Source of the DNA: Platycnemis pennipes
Taxonomy: Eukaryota > Arthropoda > Insecta > Odonata > Platycnemididae
Assembly (NCBI GenBank): GCA_933228895.1
Contig: OW121852.1
Coordinates: forward strand, 106,909,544-106,973,543
Reading direction: 5' to 3'
DNA length: 64,000 bases
Each line of letters opens with the position of its first letter. The stretch's first letter is position 1. The notes beneath the pieces were generated by a model. The model made no database searches. It was not told where the DNA came from and worked only from the letters and a program-made list of their open reading frames with translations. A program made the position numbers and the translations under genes. Positions 1 to 11,778 of the stretch are shown here, one piece after another.

Positions 1-769
1 GGGCGAGAGGCAAAGGCAGAAAAACATATTGGAAGGCCGGAGAGGAATACGGGCAGGGAACTGGGTTGAAGCAAAGCTGTGTAGCGTATGCGGGACGATG
101 AAGAGCAAAATGAATACACATTGGTTGAAAACACCGAACGAAAGGAGAAGGAGACGAGGAAAATAGTGGACCTGCTTTTTCAATCTCGTTCCCGAACTCC
201 CCTTTTTTAGCGTAGAATCTTCACTTCTAGGAGTAAAATCCCGATACATTATGGAAAATGTAGTTTCGAGGATGATGCCTAAGTGCAGCCAAAAAACCAC
301 GAAGCTATTAATATTGAGTTGTTAGTATCAACACTATTCATTCACGTGAGGAGTTTTAATCGAGCACGGTCATAAAAAGTAAATATAAAAAAGAAGGGCC
401 ATTGAAAGGGTACGAAAGGATATAAAGGCAAACGGCCATTTTAATCCTCCTACCATGGAAATTATTTCCTGCACGTACAGGGCTTCTTTTGCACAATATA
501 GTCCCAAAAAACGTTAATGACGAACTTAGCTGGTGCAATGAAAATTAGCCGTACTCACACCGAACAACGTAACCATTACAACACGACATTGAAGGAGGCA
601 CTTTCTCCATCCGCTCACCAAATGGAAATAACTCTTTCAGCTGACTCCTAAAAAAACAATAACCATCATCTGCACAAATGAGCAAGAATCATGATGTTTT
701 TCCTCTGCATTTAAGAATGTCGAGGAGGTACTATATCACGAAATTACGAACTGGTAACTGAAAAATTGA
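1..769. other. No recognisable gene
   Basis: The start of the window is purine-rich on the plus strand and then mixed A+T-rich sequence. Reading frames are short and match no family I know. It runs directly into a LINE relic. Confidence 0.5.
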
Positions 770-1150
770 AGTCGAGTAAAAAGGAGAGAAGCTAAAGCAG
801 GTGGAATCGTTCATCTAACTTGAGATCGATATAACACGGGACGGAAGCGGCACGACAGACATTAAGTGCGGAATGGTTCAAGCTAAGAAAGCATTCTCGA
901 TGAAGAGATCACTTATGCGCACAAAGGAGAGCAGTTAGATTCAATGAAGTACTGCGAAAAACATTTGCACGGAGCTTGGCACTGTATGGGTGTGAGACAT
1001 GAACCTTCGGAATAGCTATTCACAAAGGAAAAGAATCCTTCGAGGCATGGTGTAGGTATAGGATGCTAAAGGTTGAATGGACGGCTGAAATGAAATATGA
1101 AGAAGTATACGGAGGTGAGGAGGTAAAAGATCAACGCCAAGCAGAGTACG
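770..1150 (+). mobile_element. Non-LTR retrotransposon relic, reverse transcriptase C-terminal part
   Basis: This is a decayed piece of the C-terminal half of a LINE reverse transcriptase ORF. Translated in shifting frames, it gives a GEKLKQVESF block, then an AKKAFSMKRSL-like block, then FARSLALYGCET and FEAWCRYRMLKVEW. These match, in order, the thumb and post-polymerase region seen in the better copy at 39020-40165 (GGQKLEQVKQFSYLG, ALAKDAF, LYGAEMW, WRRMEKV). A stop interrupts the segment after CET, and several frameshifts separate the blocks. The catalytic motifs are not present. It is an old, inactive 5'-truncated copy. Placement among RTE- or jockey-like clades is uncertain. Confidence 0.6.
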
Positions 1151-2605
1151 ACATTGAGAAACCATATGGATTCAATACAGAGAAATCAATGTATTTATCG
1201 AGAACATAACGTCAAAAGCAGCACGAAAGATCCCAAGAGGAGCAAGAAATGCATATACAGGCAAAATAAAAGGGATTTGGGAAAGAAAGGAGAGGCGTTG
1301 TTAACCGAGCTTAGAATTGTAAAATGATTGATGAATTTAAGAACCATATAAGGGCTTTTTAATAAAATATTGTTTAATATACCTCCATGAAATGAAAGAT
1401 AACGCAAGGTATCAAGGCCTATGATGTCAACGCAGGTACAACTTTTTGGCATCAGGTTCAGTAGTGGATCGAGCACAAATCATATCATTCGATATTCATC
1501 CATATAATAAAGGCTTATTTCCACAATCTGCTTCTTGGAGTTGCATTGCGTGGCCTTATCGATAAATCTTCACTTATGTCTCACCAAAATTCTTTTGAAC
1601 AATCGATATGAAGGCGCTTTATAATACTGCTCCCAGTAGGGCATTGACATTTCCACTTCCGTACGTTCTCGTACTCAAAAACTTCTATTTGATCCAAAAT
1701 ACGCGTCTCATATAAGTCAAGAAGGATTTTCATCTCAACAAAAGGATCCTGGGGGAGATTTCGAGTCCAATGGAATCCATAATTCCTCGTCGCTTGATAT
1801 ATTCATGGCGGAATCCGAACCGTTTACAGGAAATCCTCGGAGAGGAACTCACCTAAACCCTGCTCGTTCGTACCCATCAGCTGGTTGGAGAACCCAACGA
1901 GGGCTATCGATGAAATACTCCCGAAGTCTCCCAGGAGAACGATTTCCTTCGCTTCTCCATGTACTGAGACCTGATGTGCTGAGGAAGAGTCGAAGCTAAT
2001 AGACGGAGCTTCTTGAAAGAAGATACACAGTGCAAGATTACATTCGGAGGTGGAGATATAGGGATATTCCCTGAAAAAAATATCCCCTACTGATCACAGC
2101 GATTTAGACATCAATCATCAATGAGAAACCAACACAAACGCTTAAACGTGATCACAAATTGAAAAGAATAAGTCAGGAAAAATCTAAAAACTCAGCGTAG
2201 TGATTTCCCAAATGACTTCTAGCAATGCCAAACACAATTAAAAGAATAAATGTCCAAACCGATAAAATAACTTCTCGAGACGTTTCTCAAAAATTATTCA
2301 AGGCGTTGTTCAACAATGAAATGTTAAAATTTAACTATCTGAGAAACATACATAGGCAGATTCTCATTTTGGTATCGTATAATTTTAGCATTATATTGTT
2401 TCATATAGTGCTAGATATTTGTGCGTAAATTTACATAATTAGAAACTCAAGAACTCATTTCTAAATTAATAGTGAAATATTTAGCTAAAACTGGAGCTGA
2501 AATCCAATCAAAGATTAATTTACAGTGAAGCTTTGGTGGCCACGAATAATTTTCATCGGGCAACAGTAGATATATTAAAGTACGCCAACAACCCTGTTAC
2601 AAGAG
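1151..2605. other. No recognisable gene
   Basis: Mixed A+T-rich sequence. A minus-strand AG/GTGAGT junction lies near 1846-1855, but it lacks a pyrimidine tract and I do not call it. No repeat or coding family was recognised. Confidence 0.45.
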
Positions 2606-2723
2606 TAACACATTATTAGTTATTACTACGGAAGTTGGTTATACTCGAGCAAAATCACATAATATAACACATTATTAGTTATTACTACGGAAGTTGGTTA
2701 TACTCGAGCAAAATCACATAATA
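2606..2723. repeat. Perfect 59-bp tandem duplication (2 units)
   Basis: The units 2606-2664 and 2665-2723 are identical base for base; each begins with taacacatta and ends with acataatata or its register. Sequence before and after does not continue the repeat. Perfect identity implies a recent duplication or a local assembly artefact. Confidence 0.9.
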
Positions 2724-4007
2724 TAAAAGACTAAGCTAAAAAATCACAAATATTCAGCAGAAAACGATAATAAGGAATTTTATTTTATGCCAAGGAATGT
2801 GAGAAAAGTTCGGCTTTAACTGAATCAAAACGTAATTTAATTTTATAGAAAGAATGCGATATCGCGTGCTTATGATCGATTTAGGCTTGTAAAAGCATCC
2901 AACTCATATTTAGTGCCACATTCAAGAGATAGTGTTGAATCGATAATTCCCACGATCATTACCTACTTAGCGCTTCTCTAGTACACCATGATTAAGCGGT
3001 AATATCAACATGACCTAAATCTATGCAAACGGCTTGTCAGTTGTCATCCACTTCTTTAGGAATACTGTCTTTAGCCATTGCTACGTCAAAACAAAAAGGA
3101 CTCAAGCGTATCCAGAAGAATGGAGCGAGTTTGATGCACAGAAATCGCAATAAATTATATTAAAAGTGGCACGAATAATTACAGCAAATTTCCTTCCGTA
3201 ACTCAAACCAAAGAAGGTCCGGCCTAAGTGGGGAGAAACGTCGGAAGGTAGATATAAATATTATGTCGAGATACCTGGACCCCTCTATAGTTCAAATTTT
3301 CTCTGACATTTGGCGGGGACTTTCACAATTCCAACAATTATGTCTCTTCCCTCACTCGCCGTCACTCAAGAGTTGCAGAGGAAATATCTTTCTTACAGCA
3401 TAGAATCAGAATTGTCACGCCGCTGAGCCACTACGTAAATTGCGCGTTTCAGGAAACCCACTTGGTACCGAAAGGCGCACAAAAAAGTTAAACATATATT
3501 TATTTAGCTTAGCGTATATCAACACTACCTTCAAGCGCTCGACAGTTCAGCTAAAGCCGCTTTCTACCTCGACTACAACAGCAATAAAGCGAGTGGCGTG
3601 TACTTTCCCAAAGCCACTGCGTAATCCTCCACAAAGTTTTCATCTGATGTAATCCACAAAGCATACCATCGCATTTGCCCTGGCAATTCCAACTCCACCG
3701 CTTTAGAAATTTTTAATGAAGAGTGACATGACGTGGCAATTTTTGCATCTGTATGAGGACCGGAGAGCTTAAAGCTGTTGCTTGCATTCCGACCGAAAAC
3801 AATCGAGTCGGTGGTCAAAAGGCAGGGCTGTCCCGAAAAAAATGCGAGTGAATGGGAGTGAACAAATGGGCGATGCACAATGACTGTGGAGAATGCTCCA
3901 TTCATTTGAAAGGTTTAGCATTCAAAAGATACTGTTAATGGCAATGAGTTTGAATATACTTTTAGGTAAAATTGGCACACGGTAAAGGTAAATTCCGAGG
4001 AATTTCG
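2724..4007. other. No recognisable gene
   Basis: A+T-rich sequence without an identifiable coding or repeat family. A 110-codon minus-strand frame (3573-3905) has no recognisable domain and is probably a chance frame. Confidence 0.45.
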
Positions 4008-4372
4008 GGGGCTCGGGTTCGCATGGTAGAGTCCTGGTTCTATTTCCCATACCGAGAGCCCTGGTCTGAATCCCGGCTGAGGCAGGGGTTTTTCATCAAC
4101 GTACCGGTCCTCACGTGTGTTCTATGTGAAGGACACTCAAAGGTCAGCACTCCATCTGTTAGATGGGACGTTTAACTGTGGACCCCTAAGTGCCTTTCGT
4201 TAACACTAGGCCGACGTCGTGGTAATGCCGACGCCGGGCTTCACTTTACGTTTCCCTGGTTCCACGAGTAACTCTTATTCATCTCCAATTACCCACCTAT
4301 CCTGAAATGGCGCAAATGACCTTGGCTGTTTTATCACCATCCCCGAATACGGGCTACTACAACTACTAACAA
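4008..4372 (+). mobile_element. SINE-A copy (tRNA-derived), diverged
   Basis: The start is tRNA-like, with an A-box-like stretch (catggtagagtcctgg) and a degenerate B box (ggtctgaatcccgg). It continues with the family's central motif (agatgggacgtttaac), then the atgccgacgccgggcttcac block and the cctatcctgaaatggcgcaa block. All occur in the same order as in the best copy at 50498-50824. Divergence is substantial and no target-site duplication is visible. Confidence 0.8.
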
Positions 4373-6664
4373 TTACGTCAGAGTTTAAAGACCAATTAAT
4401 TAAGCTACAATACCTCTTCTACCTGGACAAGGATTCAACCCAGAGCTTTGAAATACCTCTCACTGAAAAAGGAGTTAGAAAAATAAGGAAAGCGAGGTGT
4501 AATTGGTGGGTACTAACCAAGAAGGCATGTGTAGCAAGGGACTACAAGAACAATATACTAGAGAATGACATAAAGGACATAAAGGAGCAATTTGTACACA
4601 ATGACGAGTGACGGAAAAGCATTGACTAAAAATGGGAAATAATGAATAAGCAGAAAAACAGAGCGAAAGGAAACTCAATCGATCCTTCCACAATCTGATC
4701 GGTTGATGATGGGCTGACCTGAGGCCCATTCATACTCAGTAGCACATATTCGACACAGTAGCACATATTCGATGACCATAAACCGATGCTAGACTGGTGT
4801 ATAACGCCCATTAAATACGGTATAGGAGGTAGATATTATGGAGAATAGATATAAAAACAAGGAAACGGGACGAAAGATAGAACATTGCAAATGACTCTTA
4901 TGAAAAAGGCATTTATTTATGGGCCAACTTCGAAATGACAACGTTTATCACGTAAATGATGCCACTGAACACTTTGTATTCCACGAGTACGATTGCTCTC
5001 AACGTTTGCGTTGTAGTTTTCCCCGCATTTACCTTAAATTTTGTTTTCAGTTGTTTGGATATTATGAATATCCTTAAGTGTTGACATGAAAGAGGCAGAA
5101 AGCTTAAGCTGCCGCGGGCACAACGATCCACGAAAAAAAGGTTATTTTATCACCTCGATGATGAATACATCAAGGTAATGAACAACTAAATGGCGTTCGA
5201 AAGGGGAAAAATGAAGTTGCCGCCCCAGATAAAATTATACGCGTCCCACGTTCTCCCTCCCTGCACATCAATCTCGCGAGAGATTTAAAATTCCTCGGCC
5301 ATTCTTCTCGCGCCACAGACTCCCGTCCCTTGGTCCATTCCTCACGGCCCTGATGCCCCGACTCCACATTGTCAAGGGATGACTCACCATTACGGGCGTA
5401 TCTATTAAGCTGTGATAAAAGTTGGGCCATGGGAAGCCGAGAACATGAAAAAATATGGTAGCTCTTCGATGCCCTCCATAATGGAATTAGAGTCAATTTC
5501 ATTACGAGCCAGCTAAAAGATTCCTCTCAGCCAATTTTTTCACACATGCGGGTCCCGCGTTTGATCAAGGCCATATATTCCCGAGAAATCTACCATTAGG
5601 ATTACAAAAGCACAAGTTCACCTCAATCAAGAAAAACAATTAGGGCTCTTTTCAAAACGAGGAAAAACGCATAAATTATTTGATCCTTTGCGATTAAGTG
5701 TTACCACAAAAACGTAAAAAACAACTTCACGATCACTCTCGCCTAAGAAGGTAAAAAGTTCATATTGAATCGTTAGGAATAATACACCCCACTCAAACAT
5801 GGCCGAAGTACAAGCATACTGTATGATTATAAGATCATTTTTAAGTTCAATCAGACTGACTATTGGAGTTAAACTCGCGTGTAATTTCTTCATTTAAAAG
5901 TCAACGAAGAGTCCCTTGACATTAGGTTACAAATAGATGATGGATTAACAGGAATAATGTAGATTTTAATGAAGTTTCATGGCACAAGAATTTTCAAGCT
6001 ATTAAACTAGAAACTAAATTAGGTATTGACAATATGCAATGGAAGCTGGAAAAGATACGACCAAAAATTATAAACTAGTAAAATTTGACATTCCAACACA
6101 ACGCTTGAGGAATTAAAGGTGCATAAAGTTATCAATCCACAAGCATGGAGTCTTCCAGGAAGTCCAACGGCACAGGTATAATTTATAACTTGGCTCAGCA
6201 TGAGTTACACGGTTAACCAATAAAATCCTTCGTGAGCCAAAAAAGGAAATCTCGAAATTAATAGACTCCTAAAAGGCCGAAAGCAAAGAGGGCGTAAAGC
6301 GGAGCTTTGAGTAACAATTCCTAAGGATGGGAAAAACGAATGAGATACGCATGGATTGAAAGTTTATTGCACCTCAAAACAAGGCAAGGTGGGTCTAAGC
6401 TAACTCCGAATTTTAGATTGATGTGATGGTTTTGTGAACAGATAAAAATTTAACCGATGGCCGATACCTTTCAGCATGAGCAATTTCATGATCTGCTTAC
6501 TTCCGCTGCAGGGTGTGTAACCTCTGCATGTATCAAAAGGAGAGTTGCAAGGTATAGTTTAATCTCAATAGGATTACATTTTAAGTCGCGTTATATTGCA
6601 TTATACATAATGCATTTGTTGGTCAAGATAAGCTGTATCAGCAGAGACACTAAAAATTAGAGGG
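4373..6664. other. No recognisable gene
   Basis: Frame 4440-4720 (+) gives a mostly open lysine-rich translation that could be an old retroelement piece, but I cannot match it. The rest is A+T-rich. Minus-strand frame 5170-5502 has no recognisable domain. Confidence 0.4.
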
Positions 6665-6709
6665 AGACACATGGTTTTTCCACATTTTTTGTGGAAAAAC
6701 CAAGTGTCT
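6665..6709. repeat. Short inverted repeat (hairpin)
   Basis: Two arms of about 20 bases (agacac-tggtttttccac and its complement) flank a 6-base T-rich loop, with one mismatch. This could be a small foldback element or a chance hairpin. No flanking duplication was seen. Confidence 0.6.
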
Positions 6710-8231
6710 TACTATCATAAATCGTTTTCATCAAGTAACAGCCGATACCATTGAATATTACAGAAGGACGCAAGAAACACTCCCACATCAGTCCGTTCCG
6801 ACGTAAAACATTGCCGCTTTTCCATGTAGCAAGAAACATTTGCTTTAGAAAAGCCAGCGACATTGGCGGAATTATAGAGAGATAGTATAGTGCTGTAAAT
6901 AAAGCGATCCTACAGCGTATAGTTCGTAAATCATAAAGATTAAGCAATGACATTTTCAAAATATCAACCAAAACGATTGATCAACGGAGCAGAAGAATGT
7001 TATACTTATTTAATCACTTAACATTACCATTCACGCCCTTGAGGTGGCTCGCAGGGTGATATGTAGACGAGTTACCCAAAATTTGATATCAAATACTGCT
7101 GGCGGATGTTTTCGCTATAGATAATAGGGTAGTTCCCTATAACTTTTTCTTATCTCATTCAACAGTTTATAACCTCTGAAGTACGTATTTGAAGCCTTAT
7201 TTAGCCACAGGTCCTATCCTTCTTCGTTGAATTCTGATCTCAATACTTAATCTCCAAAATCATCCTAGTCGGGTCGGGAAACGCTAAATAATATTATAAT
7301 TATCAATTAACCAGAATGTCCATGCTGCATGAATGAACAAAGCAATACAGACATATTTTGCATCAAACCCAACGCAATTTCAGGCAAGTACTTTATGACG
7401 TTCAATATGCATTGAGTTGAAGCAAAGACACCCACGATTGATCCATTATCGCTTAGCATAGGGGCACACGCCTCACGAGGCGATTAAACGGCCTTTTTTG
7501 CACTTCGGATCACTCAGCCTTTCGAATTCAGGAGATTCTCGAAGTACCCGTTGAAATTCAAACGCGAACGAATCTTTGGCATTTCTGCGTAAGATAAAAA
7601 CTTCTCGACCTATTTCCATCTCGCAGTGGGCCAGAGCAATTTGGACCCTGCATCCACATTCCAACGATTTCATGACGACATCATACAAAAGAGCGACGGC
7701 CACGTTCAGCTTCTCGACTGCTGTAAATCACTCGGAATTCGACGACAATTTCTCACAAATGCTATACTTCAAGCTCTTTGACAGTTCGAAATTCCTCGTT
7801 AGTCGACTTCAACCTTCTACACCCCTCCCTAGCCCAGTCCCTTCATCAGTGTTTGTCGTTTGTGTCGTCATCAGTCGTAAGATTGGTTTACTGCAGCCAC
7901 CCATTATTTCCTATTCGTTTCTAGCTCAGCTCTATCCCGTTACATCAGCCTGATGAGGTCTTATGTTTCTTTACCTGTTCTACTCTCAATTATGTTATTT
8001 ACAATTCTGCTATGTCTCTGAGTGTATCTGTCCGACTGTGCTTCATGTACACTTTTCTTCCTCTGGTGTTCTGCTTATTTCTTCATTTTTATTTCCGAGA
8101 CCACCAAGAAAATCAGAATTGCAAGACACCCACCAATTTGCATTTCTCCTCAACCTTTAAAATTCTTTTCTACCCTAAGAAAGAAACTATAACCAAATGC
8201 GTTAAAATAGGCAAAAGGGAGATGAAAAACC
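6710..8231. other. No recognisable gene; pyrimidine-rich tract
   Basis: Around 7790-8160 the plus strand is rich in C and T, which keeps two overlapping frames open (7576-7953 and 7963-8160). The translations are compositionally biased and match no family. Confidence 0.4.
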
Positions 8232-8434
8232 AATTTAAATATGTAAATTTTTAATCAGAAAAAAACTTGGTTATAATTCCACGCTTTATTTCAGGAAGAC
8301 ATATAAGTCACATAGGACAGGACACATAAGGTCTTCCTGAAATAAAGGATGGAATTATAACCAAGTTTTTTCTGACTAAATATGAAGCAGTTCCACCGAG
8401 TAACGCCGGAGAGAGTGTCTTAATTTAAATATGT
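8232..8434. mobile_element. Foldback element A with 13-bp direct repeats
   Basis: A near-perfect inverted repeat occupies 8256-8374, with arms of about 45 bases (ends cagaaaaaaacttgg and its complement) around a 30-base loop. The whole is bracketed by identical 13-bp direct repeats (aatttaaatatgt) at 8232-8244 and 8422-8434. A single-copy segment of 47 bases lies between the right arm and the right repeat and contains ttccaccgagtaacgcc. A similar block (ttccacaaagtgacgcc) occupies the equivalent place in the element at 49588-49821. No coding capacity. The direct repeat is longer than those of most DNA transposons. Confidence 0.7.
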
Positions 8435-8619
8435 CAACCAAGAGCGATAGGTTCGATTCTGAAATAACGGAATACCAAGTGTAAAATTTCCGCCAATCAC
8501 AATAATTATACTTCATAACAGACGTAGAGCTATGGGGTTTGTGTAATCGAGTGAGTGAGTGGTGAGTTATCGAGTTTGGGTTTTAGGTGTTCCAACGCTA
8601 TGGTAAAATTGCATCATTC

Positions 8620-8740
8620 AACCTAGTACCTTAATCCTTAGGCAAACACAACGTCTATTTCCTGCACGGGATTCGAACCCACGACCCTTGAGAGGCCGCG
8701 ACAGCCCGTCAACGACCTGACTAGCGCGGTCTGCTTAGAG
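8620..8740 (-). mobile_element. SINE-B relic (tRNA-like head)
   Basis: On the minus strand, a tRNA-like segment carries a good B box (gggttcgaatcccg, 8664-8684 region). The downstream stretch contains cctaaggattaaggtac. The same downstream pattern follows the B box in the copies near 46800-46950 and 62340-62725, which argues for one SINE family and not isolated tRNA pseudogenes. The anticodon arm is not well formed, so it is not a functional tRNA. Confidence 0.55.
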
Positions 8741-11334
8741 ATTTGAAACACGATGCCAAGAATTGGAGACGGCTAAGGGTTTGACGCTGCCTTGGATTCA
8801 ACCCAAGTTCTAAGAAGAAAAAAATACGCCATCAAAGCAAAATGCTCGGAGCTCGCGAATTCACACACGCCAATTTCTCATGCCTTAAGCCAATTGAAAG
8901 GATTGGAGATAGAGGCTTGAAATATATTAATTTCGCAGTGAGCGGCACTTATCATGGGCGAAATAAAATGAAAGAAAATCCGACTCTATCACAGAGTCCG
9001 AGGAATGAAACACACTTCATGGAAGAGCACGAGTTTAACGATCAGTAACTCACAACTCTGCAACTACGAGAACTGTCACGGGAATAAATGAGATAGCTAC
9101 GAAGAGAAATGCACGTGAATTTGAAAAAAATAACGCATCAACGAATTCCATCCACTGAATTACACTTGCAAAAGTGAACAGTCACTGCACACGGCAGAAG
9201 GGGTAAATACTCAAAACTTCAGAAGATCTAGACTTCAATATAATTTATAAAATCAGAAACGAGGCCATGCCTGAGGAATGTGGCGAAGTATTTCCAGGTT
9301 TCAAATATATGAGGCCAAGTAATTTCAAATTTTATCTCGGCGTCCATCAAGTGAGAGTCTAGACCAGAACCTACCGCAGAAAAGCGAACATCACAAGATA
9401 AGGATTTCAATTAAAACTGCAAAACGAAGGTGGGAAGGGAATATGCGGTGAAAAAGATAGGAAAGCGGATCTGATTCGCTTTAAAAGGGAGCCGCACTGC
9501 CACACCGAAGACAGGACAAGGTCAAAAATCCAAAGGGTTTACCTACACTCTGCCCAGCTCTCTTCCCTGTGCAAAAAGCCCATACAGCGAACTGTAAACT
9601 CCCTCAAAATCTGAACTACAGAATGACAGCTGAAATGTTATGGATTTGTGCCACGAAACGAAGGTAGAAATAAAATACTATTTTGGTGAATAAATGATAT
9701 TATTTCAGATAGTAACAAGAAAACGGTTGTTAAGGGCCTGGCCTAAGCGATGTAAAGTGGAATAACGTAGGGTCAAATGACAGACATATTGAATGACAAT
9801 AACCACACTGACATTTTGGGAGGAGGAACCAAATGAGAGAGACAGCATGACACCTGAAACAAATTTCACAGCTACATTCGACCATCACAAAACGAAAACT
9901 AATCGAATGGGCAAATTTACACTTTTAAAATCAATCAACATGAATAAAATTAAGTATAGGTCATGAAGTTCAATAAATAGCTCACATCCAAATGTACCTA
10001 GGTTGAATATTTCATGACGCTACTACGCAACCAACCTAAATGCTTTAAAACAAGTTAAGCGTTCACTTACGTATTGCATATCTAAATTAACGTACGTAAT
10101 GACTATCTCTATGGATATCTTATTTACGGATGAATACACATTATTCATTAGTTCATTATTTTTGCATCATGCATAGAAATACAGGATTTAGTCGTTAGTT
10201 TTAGATTTAAGAAAAGTAGTAGATTTTAGGAAAATTTAATTTTTTCAGCAACTTTAGGACTATGAAATCCTCTCTTACAATTAACTGAATGAACTACACA
10301 TTCATCCACGCCCCGGAAAGGGATAATCCAGTATTCTCCAGTTTGGCAGGCAAGATACCACACTGCCACCGACAGAGACATGGAAAAAGTAAAAAATTAA
10401 AAGGGAAATCACGGTGGAAATTGTCATAAAACCGAGTAAAAGAAATACATACATTTGATTAAAAATTAAATGCTGACTTTAAACGACACCACTAAGCATG
10501 ATTTTTGTCAAAACACATATTAATGCGCATAGTTCATCCTCAAGTCAAACCCCCGTTACGCGAGGAGAAATGAGAACAGAGATACTCGCCACTGAAAAGA
10601 ACTCAAAAATTCGGCCACGAAGAGGCCACAATGCGCCTACTCGGCCAAGCACAGGAGATTTCAAGACTTGTCTGAAGACGAGCTTCGTGGGGGAGGAAGA
10701 AGCGGGGCCACGGGGAATGTGTAGGCTAAGATTGAAAATGAAAGTGTAGTCTGGAGGAGGAAATGGAGAGAGAGCGAGAGAAAGGGATGATGAGATGGGG
10801 ATGAAAACGCAAGGAGGACTGGAATAGCGACGGGAAACAGGGATTTTTGACTCGATGTGGGGGAAGGGCAGGAGGATGGGCCAGTTCATAAAAAAAGCGG
10901 GCCGCAGAAAGGAATTTCGGGGAAAAGTAGGAAATGAGAAAGAATGAGAAGCGGTGAGAGGAATGGGCAAACTCTGTGTCCGCTGATGAAAAATAACACC
11001 AGGATAGAGAGGCATTGAGCTGGAAGAATTTGCAGAAAAATACCAGAGGTGGGATGGGAGAAAGTGGGAAAGGATTATGGAGAAATAAAAGGACGGGAAA
11101 GGCATTATATTGGTGACATACCATCGAATATCGGTGACATAATTTATTCCCACTTTCTGGTAATAGACCAGAGCTGAAAGCACGCACACTTACATGAGCA
11201 TAAATAGATTCTACGAGTGGGGCATGTAGTCCTTACCAAATCCTCTCAGACAATGATCTGAAAAATCATAAAAAAAACCATTCCCGAATATATTCCAAAT
11301 TATATACCGAATTCTTTACATCATACGAATATCA
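8741..11334. other. No recognisable gene; purine-rich block at 10740-11110
   Basis: The first 2 kb are A+T-rich and unassigned. From 10740 to 11110 the plus strand is dominated by G and A. This creates long open frames on the complementary strand (214 and 153 codons), rich in Ser, Pro and Phe. I treat them as compositional artefacts. Confidence 0.45.
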
Positions 11335-11748
11335 ATATTTAATTTAACCGAATATACATACATCTGGAGCATTCTACTATATGACAGCGAAGCATGGACA
11401 ATAACAGCAGCAGAGAAGTCCAGGCTGGAAGCATTTGAAATGTGGTGCTCTCGAAGAATGATGAAGATAAAATGGATCGATCCGAGTGACAAATGAAGAA
11501 GTTTTAAGAAGAGTGGGAGGGAAGCGATGTCTACTGAAAACATTAAAAAAAAAAGACGGGACAACTTAATGGGCCACAACTTGAGACATGATGGCCTGAT
11601 GAAGACAATCGTCGAGGGAAAAGTGAACGGAAGAATGGAAGAGGCAGGCCTCGTATGAGGCATATGGAGCAAGTTGTGACGGATATTAAAGAGAGGTTCA
11701 ACGTCAATATGAAGAGGTTGGCCGAAAGAAGAATCGAGTGGAATGCTG
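11335..11748 (+). mobile_element. Non-LTR retrotransposon relic, C-terminal part
   Basis: The translation reads LYDSEAWT, then SRLEAFEMWCSRRMMKIKWI, then RRDNLMGHNLRHDGLMKTIVE and a G-R-M-rich basic stretch. This is the typical order at the end of RTE/jockey-type LINE ORFs, after the polymerase. Stops and at least one frameshift break it, so it is inactive. It ends just before a perfect 30-bp palindrome. Confidence 0.75.
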
Positions 11749-11778
11749 CGTCAAACCAATCCTAGGATTGGTTTGACG
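11749..11778. repeat. Perfect 30-bp palindrome
   Basis: The two 15-base halves, beginning cgtcaaaccaatcc, are exact reverse complements with no spacer, centred on cctagg. It lies at the 3' edge of a LINE relic. It may mark a small inversion or foldback insertion. Confidence 0.85.

Noticed and set aside
1840..1860. Minus-strand AG/GTGAGT junction as another recursive splice site
   Set aside because: The preceding sequence is not pyrimidine-rich and has no branch-point-like motif.
10545..11189. Longest frame in the window (214 codons, minus strand)
   Set aside because: It lies opposite a purine-rich tract, is rich in Ser, Pro and Phe, overlaps a second long frame on the same strand and has no recognisable domain.
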